DNA of 7,800 bases, taken from positions 1-7,800 of the forward strand of contig CAYRLZ010000063.1 of the NCBI GenBank assembly GCA_964425275.1, written 5' to 3'. A program made the translations under genes and the position numbers. Below are positions 1 through 5,770 of the stretch, piece by piece. The notes under the pieces are model-generated. The model was not told the origin of the DNA, searched no databases, and worked only from the letters and a program-made list of their open reading frames with translations. Origin of the DNA: CAYRLZ01 sp964425275. GTDB taxonomy: Bacteria; Hydrothermota; Tepidihabitantia; Tepidihabitantales; JBDRVQ01. Numbering within the stretch: the stretch's first letter is position 1; every line of letters begins with the position of its first letter.

Positions 1-1
1 G

Positions 2-424
2 AATAACTATTCATCCAATACGGTTGGGATAGAGAATAATAACTCAACCCGTGGGATATGCGGACTTTATAATGGCACTTATCACCGTGCCCAGGCACCA
101 TTAGTTGCCGGCCGGGCGATTGCCTTTGAGACCGGCGAACCCCAGGTCGGAGTTAGAGAAGATGCATTGGCACATAGTCCTAAAAAGAGTATCCGAATCG
201 GTCCAACAATCTTCCGCCGAAGTGGTCCGACATTCGGCTATGATAAAATGAGCCACTATATCCTCTACGATGCCACAGGAAGAATAATTTGTCGTGACCG
301 AGTAAACTCGGCCCAGTCAAACAAGTTTGACCGCTACATTAAGACCTTAGCAACCGGTGTTTATTTCCTCCGTTTAGAAAACGAAAAGGTTACGGAAAAT
401 TATAAGATAATCATCCTCCGGTAA
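2..424 (+). CDS. C-terminal part of a secreted protein with a type IX-like sorting domain (5' end outside window)
   Basis: The frame is open from the left edge of the window to the TAA at 422-424, so this is the last 140 codons of a larger gene. An in-frame TTG at 167 is not a credible start because coding continues upstream of it. The final ~75 residues resemble the Por/type IX secretion C-terminal sorting domain: YDATGR at residues 89-94, ATGVYFLRLE at 117-126 and a terminal KIIILR, which is the usual beta-strand pattern ending a few residues from the C-terminus. Known family role: such tails direct export across the outer membrane and are usually cleaved there. The upstream ~60 residues are Asn/Gly-rich (NNNSTRGICGLYNGTYHR) and I do not recognise their domain, so the catalytic or binding role is unknown. 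No terminator is visible after the stop. The sorting-domain call is firm; the protein's function is not. Confidence 0.85.
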   Translation, partial: NNYSSNTVGIENNNSTRGICGLYNGTYHRAQAPLVAGRAIAFETGEPQVGVREDALAHSPKKSIRIGPTIFRRSGPTFGYDKMSHYILYDATGRIICRDRVNSAQSNKFDRYIKTLATGVYFLRLENEKVTENYKIIILR

Positions 425-459
425 GAAAATGCCTTTGTCCAAAATGAGACACAAACCCC

Positions 460-487
460 TTGACTTTTCTAAAAAGGATTGTATATT
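460..487 (+). promoter_or_regulatory. sigma70-like promoter for the Ig-repeat protein gene
   Basis: TTGACT at 460-465 and TATATT at 482-487 are separated by 16 bases; each box differs from the consensus at one position. Transcription would begin near 494, leaving a leader of about 30 bases that contains the ribosome site at 517-522. The promoter implies that the gene is transcribed independently of the partial gene upstream. No operator-like repeat is visible around it. Confidence 0.65.
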
Positions 488-516
488 TACTAGATGCAGT
501 TGGTAACTTCTTTAAG

Positions 517-522
517 AGGAGG
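517..522 (+). promoter_or_regulatory. Ribosome binding site that fixes the start at 527
   Basis: AGGAGG lies 4 bases before the ATG at 527. The in-frame ATG at 494 has no such site and coincides with the predicted transcription start, so 527 is preferred. Starting at 527 also places a clean signal peptide at the N-terminus. Confidence 0.8.
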
Positions 523-526
523 AAGA

Positions 527-1564
527 ATGAAAAATCTATTCCTTCTTTTCGTTTTTTTGGGTTGCCTTTTGCTCTTTTTAAACTCGGGTGGACTTTCCCC
601 GGCCCTTGGTCAATCAGCCGAAGGACCCTGGCTGGGCGGTGGCAAAATTATGCCACTTTATGGCTCAATGCGCCAATCTTATTTTGCCGAGGTTATTTAC
701 CAGCATCCCGAAGAACTCCCCCCGACCTCAATTAAGGTATTCATTGATGGCAACCCTTATGAACTTAAAAGAAAAAAAGGTAAGCCTTGGAGAGGCATTT
801 ATCGTTCCCCAGCAATCACTCTTCCGCCAGGTGAGCATTCTTTTTATTTCTACTGCGAGGATGAAAAGGGAAGATTTGACCGCCTCCCGCGCTTTGGGGA
901 AGAGAAAGGACCTTTCGTTGGTCTCCGCACAAAGTATAATCGCCGACCGCGATTAACCGAGGGGGGTGTCTATTTTGATTACGGCACAGAAAAAGAGATT
1001 TATACCTTTACCGTCCACTATTTTGACCCGGATTGTAAACCACCGAGGTCGGTTATCGCCTATGTCAACGAGATACCCTGCACGATGTCCCTCCACAAAG
1101 GAACTCCCTCTAATGGAATCTATCTGGTGAAACGAAAATTAAAGGCCCAGCCTTACGGTTATTACTTCTCGGCCGAAGATTTTGGTGGAGCAAAAATTAC
1201 TCTTCCCGGAAAAGGTTTCATCCGTGGACCCGAGGTTGAAAAAGCCGAAAATAATGACCCGGTTTTAGTTGACTTAAAACTGAGTCCCAATCTTGGTGGA
1301 CCAAAAACGAAATTTACCTTCTCTGCTACCTATAAAGACCCGGACGGTGACCCACCATCAATCATTCAAGTGGTGATTAATGATACTCCATACCCGATGC
1401 GACTCAGGAAAGGTAAAAAATCCGAGGGGATTTATTTTTTTAAGACCCGGCTCATTGAGAGTGTCTATCATAAATATTATTTCTATGCCGAGGATGGAAG
1501 GGGTGGAACGAGGCGCGTGCCCGAAGAAGGCACCTTCCATGGACCAGTGGTAATTAAATATTAA
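527..1564 (+). CDS. Exported protein with three tandem Ig-like repeats, unknown function
   Basis: The protein has 345 residues. Residues 1-28 form a signal peptide: MKN, a long hydrophobic core, then an ALG|Q cleavage-like site. A cysteine at 13 follows LG, but the hydrophobic stretch continues after it, so a lipoprotein is less likely. The rest is three copies of a ~85-95 residue module, at about 48-131, 141-236 and 246-342. Each copy carries the same ordered landmarks: a Y-x-DPD-x-x-PP type segment, V-x-(I/V)(D/N)-x-x-P, K-G-x-x-x-x-GIY, a YYF/FYF strand, (A/C)ED-x-x-G and a closing GP-x-V. Copies 2 and 3 are closest (YFDPDCKPP versus YKDPDGDPP; SAEDFGG versus YAEDGRGG). Copy 1 is the most diverged. 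The DPD and ED-x-G pattern suggests Ca-binding-like loops of Ig/cadherin-type surface domains, but that is inference. There are no catalytic motifs and no C-terminal sorting tail, so it may stay periplasmic or act as a structural or adhesive protein. It has its own promoter and lies upstream of a PKD/propeller lipoprotein. Confidence 0.85.
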   Translation: MKNLFLLFVFLGCLLLFLNSGGLSPALGQSAEGPWLGGGKIMPLYGSMRQSYFAEVIYQHPEELPPTSIKVFIDGNPYELKRKKGKPWRGIYRSPAITLPPGEHSFYFYCEDEKGRFDRLPRFGEEKGPFVGLRTKYNRRPRLTEGGVYFDYGTEKEIYTFTVHYFDPDCKPPRSVIAYVNEIPCTMSLHKGTPSNGIYLVKRKLKAQPYGYYFSAEDFGGAKITLPGKGFIRGPEVEKAENNDPVLVDLKLSPNLGGPKTKFTFSATYKDPDGDPPSIIQVVINDTPYPMRLRKGKKSEGIYFFKTRLIESVYHKYYFYAEDGRGGTRRVPEEGTFHGPVVIKY

Positions 1565-1571
1565 AGTAATA

Positions 1572-1657
1572 ACGGCGATAAAGAACAGATGATTACGGCG
1601 ATAATAAAAGATAATAAAAAGAGTATTAAAGGCGATTAAATAAACGATGCCGGCGAT
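1572..1657. repeat. Four dispersed GGCGAT direct repeats in an AT-rich spacer
   Basis: GGCGAT occurs at 1574-1579, 1597-1602, 1631-1636 and 1652-1657, each followed by A/T-rich sequence. The first two share the longer ACGGCGATAA. Start-to-start spacings are 23, 34 and 21 bases. A perfect 10-base tandem duplication, GATAATAAAA, lies between the second and third copies (1600-1609 and 1610-1619). The stretch lies wholly between the stop at 1564 and the ribosome site at 1684, so it could be a multi-site operator or an mRNA leader element for the lipoprotein gene. No function is proven. Confidence 0.55.
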
Positions 1658-1677
1658 TATCGCTGTAATTATTTTTT
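1651..1677 (+). terminator. Weak hairpin plus T-run before the PKD/propeller gene
   Basis: Bases 1651-1656 pair with 1660-1665 (core GCGA/TCGC, one G-T pair) around a 3-base loop. A T6 run follows at 1672-1677. The stem is short and the T-run begins 6 bases after it, so this is at best a weak or leaky terminator. It may instead be part of the leader of the gene starting at 1696. The stem reuses the last GGCGAT motif. Confidence 0.3.
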
Positions 1678-1695
1678 AACAACAAGGAGGAAGAA

Positions 1696-3531
1696 ATGAA
1701 CATCACAAGAAGAATTATCTTCATTACCCTTTGCCTTTTTGCCATCTTTTTGTTTACCGGTTGCCCGAAGAACCGACCACCTAAGGTCGTTGTGGTTTTT
1801 ACCCCGGATTCCGCTTATCAATGGTCTGCCCCAGAGGTTCGTTTTTATACCACTGACCCAAATAAAGACGATATCTACTACATAATTGACTGGGGGGATG
1901 GCAGTCCAATTGAAACAACCGAAGAGACTTATCCGGGAACCGGTGAGACCGCTTACATCCGTCATCAATATACTGAGGCGGGAACTTTTTCCATTAAGGC
2001 CCGAGCCAAGGATGTAAAGAATAATGAGCAAAAAGAGTGGTCAAAAGCGGCAACGATTAGAATCATCCCTAATGGAAAACCGACTAAGCCGACAATCCGA
2101 CCGGTGATTGAAAATCTAAGCGGTGTCGCCAAAGGTGAAAGTGCCTATTTCTATGGGCAGGGTTCTACCGACCCGGAAAACGATAGTATTCGCTACCTCT
2201 TCGTCTGGAAAAAGCGCAAGGTGTCTACCGGCTCCTGGCAGGCAAGCGGTAGTTCGGATATCCTAGGTTATAACTTTCCGGATACCGGAACTTACAATAT
2301 AAAGGCGGTCGCCGAGGATAAAAAGGGTGCCCTCTCTGATACCTCTGACCCCTATCCTCTCAACTGCCTTGAGGAAGGCTATGTAATAGGGAGTTTTGCC
2401 ACCAAAGAAACTGTCGCTTGCTATTCTCCAGCAATCTTAATCAGTGGCTCGGATAGCGTCCTGGTATTTGGTTCGGATGAGACCGAATATCCTTCACTTT
2501 ACCAGGTAAGTTTAAGCACAATGAGAAAAAAACGGGACGCCACTACCCTTTATGAGGCCTCCTTTACCGGCACTCCGGCCATTGATGCCCAGGGGAATAT
2601 CTTCATTGCCGACGATGACTGCCGCTTATATTCCTTTGGACCAACCTTATCACGCAACTGGGTCGTCCCCAAGTCTGAGGATAGTTCTTGGGATATCAGC
2701 ACAGCGCCGGTGATTGTTGGAGACTATGTGGCATTTGGCACTAACGATACATTTTATATCCTAAACAAATCGGACGGAATGGTTCACGCCAAGGTTGGAG
2801 TAAGGGTCCGTGCCGCATCTTCACCGGTGGCCAATGCCAGTAACGAGATTATCTTCGGTGATGAAATCGGCTATCTATGGAAGATAGATATTAATGGAAA
2901 CCGAATCTGGCGATTTTATGTCGGTGAGCCACGGGCAATTGGCACAGCTATTCTTTCCGGAAATCTTATCTATGCCGGCAATGACGGTGGGAAACTATTT
3001 GCCATCCGGGACCTTGGAACTTCGGTGGAAAAGGTATGGGAGTATGATGCTGGTGCGCCCATTTCTTCTTCGCCAGTCATCGGAACTGATAACTACATCT
3101 ATTTTGGCGACGAGAACGGACGAATCCATTCTGTTAACCAAAATGGTCAATCAAAATCCGGCTTCCCGATTAGGCTCACCGATAAAAGGGGTGGTGCCTT
3201 AACGATTACCGCTACCCCGGCATTTGCCGCTGATGGTATATTCTATATCAATATTTATGATGAGGGACTTCTTTTCGCCATTCAGACCGACGGTAAGATA
3301 AGGTGGGTTACCGAGATTCCGGAATTGGGAAAGTTAAAGGTGAAGGCGGCCTATGAGGATGTTGAGCCTTCGGTGATAATTGGTCCAGATGGGACGATTT
3401 ACTGCCCATTGGGTGACCAGGTCTGTGCGATTAAAGGAAGATTAACCGGCACACCGGCTAATACTGCCTGGCCAAGATGGCGCCACGACAACCGAAATAC
3501 CGGTAATGTCAGCACCGCACCAGGACGTTAA
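1696..3531 (+). CDS. Lipoprotein with two PKD domains and a PQQ-type beta-propeller
   Basis: The protein has 611 residues; AAGGAGG at 1684-1690 sits 5 bases before the ATG. A short basic N-terminus (NITRR) and hydrophobic core end in the lipobox LFTGC, with Cys23 as the lipidation site, so the mature protein is probably membrane-anchored on the periplasmic or outer face. PKD domain 1 covers about 29-125: WGDGS at 66-70 and a Y-x-x-x-GTFSIKARAKD strand at 92-106. PKD domain 2 covers about 133-220 (FPDTGTYNIKAVAEDKKG). From ~238 to 600 there are PQQ/BamB-like propeller blades with recurrent strands such as SSPV...IIFGDEIGYLWKID, GNLIYAGNDGGKLFAI, YIYFGDENGRIHSV and GTIYCPLGDQVCAI. The C-terminal WPRWRHDNRNTGN is the typical blade-closing motif of secreted PQQ-like repeat proteins. 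Role: PKD and propeller domains usually bind proteins or glycans; I see no enzyme motif and do not infer PQQ binding. It is not BamB itself, which lacks PKD domains and is shorter. Confidence 0.88.
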   Translation: MNITRRIIFITLCLFAIFLFTGCPKNRPPKVVVVFTPDSAYQWSAPEVRFYTTDPNKDDIYYIIDWGDGSPIETTEETYPGTGETAYIRHQYTEAGTFSIKARAKDVKNNEQKEWSKAATIRIIPNGKPTKPTIRPVIENLSGVAKGESAYFYGQGSTDPENDSIRYLFVWKKRKVSTGSWQASGSSDILGYNFPDTGTYNIKAVAEDKKGALSDTSDPYPLNCLEEGYVIGSFATKETVACYSPAILISGSDSVLVFGSDETEYPSLYQVSLSTMRKKRDATTLYEASFTGTPAIDAQGNIFIADDDCRLYSFGPTLSRNWVVPKSEDSSWDISTAPVIVGDYVAFGTNDTFYILNKSDGMVHAKVGVRVRAASSPVANASNEIIFGDEIGYLWKIDINGNRIWRFYVGEPRAIGTAILSGNLIYAGNDGGKLFAIRDLGTSVEKVWEYDAGAPISSSPVIGTDNYIYFGDENGRIHSVNQNGQSKSGFPIRLTDKRGGALTITATPAFAADGIFYINIYDEGLLFAIQTDGKIRWVTEIPELGKLKVKAAYEDVEPSVIIGPDGTIYCPLGDQVCAIKGRLTGTPANTAWPRWRHDNRNTGNVSTAPGR

Positions 3532-3543
3532 GCATTGAAAAGG

Positions 3544-3587
3544 AAGGGGGAGGGGAAGTTTTAATACCTTCTCCCCCTTATTTTTTT
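3544..3587 (+). terminator. Strong intrinsic terminator abutting the nadC start codon
   Basis: AAGGGGGAG (3544-3552) pairs perfectly with CTCCCCCTT (3571-3579). The stem can extend inward by two G-T pairs and one G-C pair. A single A and seven T (3581-3587) follow. This is a textbook Rho-independent terminator ending the lipoprotein transcript. The T-tract ends at the base before the nadC ATG. Confidence 0.85.
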
Positions 3588-4436
3588 ATGAAAAAAGGTC
3601 TTCCATTAAAACCCAGTATCCAAAATTTAGTGAGAAGGTCTCTAAAAGAAGATATGGGAAAAGGAGACTGGACAACCGAGTATCTAATTAAGCGCAAACA
3701 ATTTTGCCGGGCAGTGATTCAAGCAAAGGAGAAAGGGGTTTTAGCAGGGATTGGAATTTGTGAACTGGTTTTTAAGTCATTAAATAAAGAACTGATTTTC
3801 CAACCAAGGAAAAAGGACGGAGAAGAATTTAAGAAGGGTGAGATTTTAGCAGAAATAAAGGGAGAGGCGAGGGCAATCCTTTCCGCGGAAAGGGTTGCCC
3901 TTAACTTCTTGCAAAGGATGTGTGGTATTGCCACTTTAACTAAGATGTTTGTTAGTAAAGTAAAAGGGACAAAGGCAAAGATTATGGATACCCGAAAGAC
4001 AACTCCTTTGTTAAGGAATTTAGAGAAATATGCGGTAAGGGTCGGCGGGGGAAGGAATCACCGCTCTGGACTCTTTGATATGATTTTGATTAAAGATAAT
4101 CATCTTAAAATAATTGGGGATATAAAAAAAGCACTAAATTCTGTAAGAAAGCAAAACCGAAAACGACTGAAAGTAGAGATTGAAGTAAAAAACATTAAAG
4201 AGTTTCAGGAAGCCCAGAAGGCCGGGGCAAAATTGATTATGCTTGATAATATGAGTCTTAAAGAGATAAAAGAGGCAGTGAGCCAGAGAAAGAAGGGGGT
4301 GAAGTTAGAGGTCTCCGGCGGGGTGAATTTGAAAAATGTGCGGGCAATCGCCAAAACTGGAGTTGACTATATCTCGGTTGGTTCCTTAACCCATTCGGCT
4401 AAGGCAATTGATCTATCCTTAAAAATAATCTCTTAG
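3588..4436 (+). CDS. nadC: Nicotinate-nucleotide pyrophosphorylase (quinolinate phosphoribosyltransferase)
   Basis: This cytosolic enzyme of de novo NAD synthesis converts quinolinate and PRPP to nicotinate mononucleotide, CO2 and pyrophosphate. At 282 residues it has the normal full length. Family motifs in order: LKEDMGKGDWTT at 19-30; SAERVALNFLQRMCGIAT at 99-116; MDTRKTTPLLR at 133-143, with phosphate/carboxylate-binding Arg; KYAVRVGGGRNHRSGLFD at 147-164; LIKDNH at 167-172, with catalytic-site Lys; VEIEV at 196-200; MLDNM at 218-222; SGGV at 243-246; and SVGSLTHS at 263-270. The start is chosen because the family usually has 10-20 residues before the RRSLKEDxGxGD segment. There is no ribosome site before it, only the terminator T-tract. 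No nadA or nadB is nearby. By my hand count about 11 of 18 Arg codons are AGA/AGG, against roughly a third in the gene upstream, a mild codon-use difference. Confidence 0.97.
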   Translation: MKKGLPLKPSIQNLVRRSLKEDMGKGDWTTEYLIKRKQFCRAVIQAKEKGVLAGIGICELVFKSLNKELIFQPRKKDGEEFKKGEILAEIKGEARAILSAERVALNFLQRMCGIATLTKMFVSKVKGTKAKIMDTRKTTPLLRNLEKYAVRVGGGRNHRSGLFDMILIKDNHLKIIGDIKKALNSVRKQNRKRLKVEIEVKNIKEFQEAQKAGAKLIMLDNMSLKEIKEAVSQRKKGVKLEVSGGVNLKNVRAIAKTGVDYISVGSLTHSAKAIDLSLKIIS

Positions 4437-4466
4437 ACTTCCTTTCCATTATCCCAAGAGGTGTGC

Positions 4467-4494
4467 TTGACAATTAGAAAAAATTGGCTAAATT
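4467..4494 (+). promoter_or_regulatory. sigma70-like promoter of rpmB, predicting a leaderless mRNA
   Basis: A perfect TTGACA at 4467-4472 and TAAATT at 4489-4494 are 16 bases apart, the same spacing as the promoter at 460-487. Transcription 6-7 bases after the -10 box would start at about 4500-4501, at the rpmB ATG itself. No Shine-Dalgarno sequence is present between the boxes and the ATG. Confidence 0.6.
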
Positions 4495-4499
4495 TTAAT

Positions 4500-4688
4500 A
4501 TGGCAAAACACTGTGCGATTTGTGGTAAAGTTGGTATTGTTGGGCATAATGTCAGCCATGCCCACAATATAACTAAACGTCGGTTTGAACCTAATCTGCA
4601 AAGGGTGCGTGCCCAATTCGGTAGCGAGACAAAAAAAATCTGGGTCTGCACCCACTGTATAAAAGCCGGTAAGGTTCAAAAGGGATAG
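4500..4688 (+). CDS. rpmB: 50S ribosomal protein L28 (zinc-binding, four-cysteine form)
   Basis: This 62-residue protein is a component of the large ribosomal subunit. MAKHCAICGK opens the protein, followed by the family signature GHNVSHAHNITKRRFEPNLQ (15-34) and VRAQFGSETKKIWVCTHC. Cys5, Cys8, Cys50 and Cys53 form the complete CxxC...CxxC zinc site of the C+ version of L28; the alternative C- form replaces these residues. The length is normal. An in-frame GTG at 4461 would add 13 residues (CLTIRKNWLNFN region) unlike any L28 and would start upstream of the -35 box, so the ATG at 4500 is chosen. The gene is monocistronic: its own promoter lies upstream and a terminator downstream. Confidence 0.96.
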   Translation: MAKHCAICGKVGIVGHNVSHAHNITKRRFEPNLQRVRAQFGSETKKIWVCTHCIKAGKVQKG

Positions 4689-4758
4689 GAAACGCAGAAA
4701 TCGCTTCTGGCCTACCGAAGGCCATTTTTTCTTCCCAATGGGGCATTACTGCGTCTCC
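4688..4758 (+). other. Long imperfect inverted repeat enclosing the rpmB terminator
   Basis: Bases 4688-4697 (GGAAACGCAG) pair with 4749-4758 (CTGCGTCTCC) with one A-C mismatch. After one more mismatch, three further pairs (4699-4701 with 4745-4747) extend the stem. The terminator hairpin (4708-4724) and a small CCC/GGG hairpin (4734-4742) lie inside, so the RNA could fold as a closed multi-branch structure. It spans most of the rpmB-gmd spacer. Confidence 0.45.
4708..4730 (+). terminator. Intrinsic terminator after rpmB
   Basis: TGGCCT (4708-4713) and AGGCCA (4719-4724) form a perfect 6-base-pair stem with loop ACCGA. A T6 tract follows directly at 4725-4730 (then CTT). It begins 20 bases after the rpmB stop. 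Confidence 0.8.
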
Positions 4759-4771
4759 GACTTAAATAAAA

Positions 4772-4778
4772 AAGGAGG
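4772..4778 (+). promoter_or_regulatory. Ribosome binding site supporting a TTG start at 4784
   Basis: AAGGAGG is followed by 5 bases and then TTG at 4784. The product then begins directly with the Rossmann strand KLLITGITGFVG, as expected for this family. No ATG or GTG is better placed. Confidence 0.85.
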
Positions 4779-4783
4779 AAAAC

Positions 4784-5737
4784 TTGAAACTCTTAATCAC
4801 CGGAATTACCGGATTTGTCGGTAGCCATTTAGCCGAATATCTACTATCGGAAAAGAAAGATGAGGTGTTCGGAATTTATCGCTGGCGTTCTCGGATGGAA
4901 AATATTGCTCACCTCTTAGATAAGATTTCACTATTGGAAGCCGACTTAAGAGACCCTTTTGCTACCCGGGAGGTAATTAGAAAAATAAGACCCGATGGAA
5001 TATTTCATCTGGCAGCCCAGAGTTATGTCCCGATGTCTTGGCTGGCAGCCCAGGAAACCCTGATGACCAATATCATAAGCGAGTTGAATATCTTTGAGGC
5101 GGTGCGGGCGGAAAATTTAGACTGCCGGATTCAGATTGCCGGTTCTTCTGAGGAATACGGCTATGTCCTACCCGAAGAGACACCAATTAAAGAAACCAAC
5201 CCCCTAAGACCTCTTAGTCCTTATGGTGTAAGTAAGGTTGCCCAAGACCTCTTGGGTTATCAATATTACAAAAGTTATCAACTCAAAGTTATCCGAACCA
5301 GAGCCTTCAATCATGAAGGACCGAGGCGGGGCGATGTTTTCGTTACCTCTAATTTCTGTAAACAGGTGGCTGAGATTGAAAAGGGTAAAAGGGAACCGGT
5401 GGTCTATGTCGGAAATCTTTCCGCGGTAAGAGATTTTACTGATGTCCGGGATGTTGTCCGGGCATATTATTTAGCCTTGACCAAAGGCAAACCAGGTGAG
5501 GTCTATAATATTGCTCGGGGTAAGGGGTATCAGATAAAAGAAGTTTTAGACATTATCATCTCTTTTTCTAAGGTTAAAATTAAAGTTGAGGTTGACCCAA
5601 AAAGACTCCGACCTTCGGATGTGATGCTTTTAATCGGCGATGCAACCAAGATTAAAAACGAACTGGGCTGGAAGCCGGAAATCCCGATTGAGAAGACCTT
5701 AAAAGACCTTTTGGATTATTGGCGAGAAAGGGTCTGA
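4784..5737 (+). CDS. gmd: GDP-mannose 4,6-dehydratase-like SDR
   Basis: This is a 317-residue extended short-chain dehydrogenase/reductase. By family it oxidises C4 and dehydrates C5-C6 of GDP-D-mannose to GDP-4-keto-6-deoxy-mannose in the cytosol. The NAD(P)-binding GITGFVG glycine motif is at 7-13. FHLAAQS at 74-80 is followed by AGSSEEYG at 119-126, which carries the Ser-Glu catalytic pair. LSPYGVSK at 144-151 holds the catalytic Tyr147 and Lys151. RAFNHEGPRRGDVFVTSNF (173-191) closely matches the dehydratase-specific RxFNHxxPRRGxxFVT motif. VGNLSAVRDFTDVRDVVRAY is at 209-228, and RPSDVMLLIGDATK near the end is typical of nucleotide-sugar binding. It starts with TTG and is first in a three-gene same-strand cluster with a paralogous reductase and a glycosyltransferase. 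SDR substrates are hard to assign from sequence, so a related GDP- or UDP-sugar dehydratase remains possible. Confidence 0.85.
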   Translation: MKLLITGITGFVGSHLAEYLLSEKKDEVFGIYRWRSRMENIAHLLDKISLLEADLRDPFATREVIRKIRPDGIFHLAAQSYVPMSWLAAQETLMTNIISELNIFEAVRAENLDCRIQIAGSSEEYGYVLPEETPIKETNPLRPLSPYGVSKVAQDLLGYQYYKSYQLKVIRTRAFNHEGPRRGDVFVTSNFCKQVAEIEKGKREPVVYVGNLSAVRDFTDVRDVVRAYYLALTKGKPGEVYNIARGKGYQIKEVLDIIISFSKVKIKVEVDPKRLRPSDVMLLIGDATKIKNELGWKPEIPIEKTLKDLLDYWRERV

Positions 5738-5770
5738 TATTATTTCACCACTTTCCTATCTTTACCACCA

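Noticed and set aside
494..526. ATG at 494 as start of the Ig-repeat protein
   Set aside because: It lies at the predicted transcription start, has no ribosome site and would place charged residues before the signal peptide; the ATG at 527 has AGGAGG 4 bases upstream.
588..956. Open frame inside the Ig-repeat gene
   Set aside because: It lies wholly within a well-supported gene in another frame and shows no recognisable domain or ribosome site.
1669..2031. Minus-strand open frame over the start of the PKD/propeller gene
   Set aside because: It is antisense to a clear lipoprotein signal and PKD domain, with no recognisable motifs.
4461..4499. GTG at 4461 as start of rpmB
   Set aside because: The extra residues do not resemble L28, and the codon precedes the promoter's -35 box.
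4688..4758. tRNA-like fold (7-base closing stem, 71 bases)
   Set aside because: There is no T-loop GTTCGA-type sequence and no anticodon arm, and a T6 terminator tract lies inside.
5735..5737. TGA as a recoded sense codon joining the two SDRs
   Set aside because: No other gene in the window contains an internal TGA, and both flanking proteins have natural termini.
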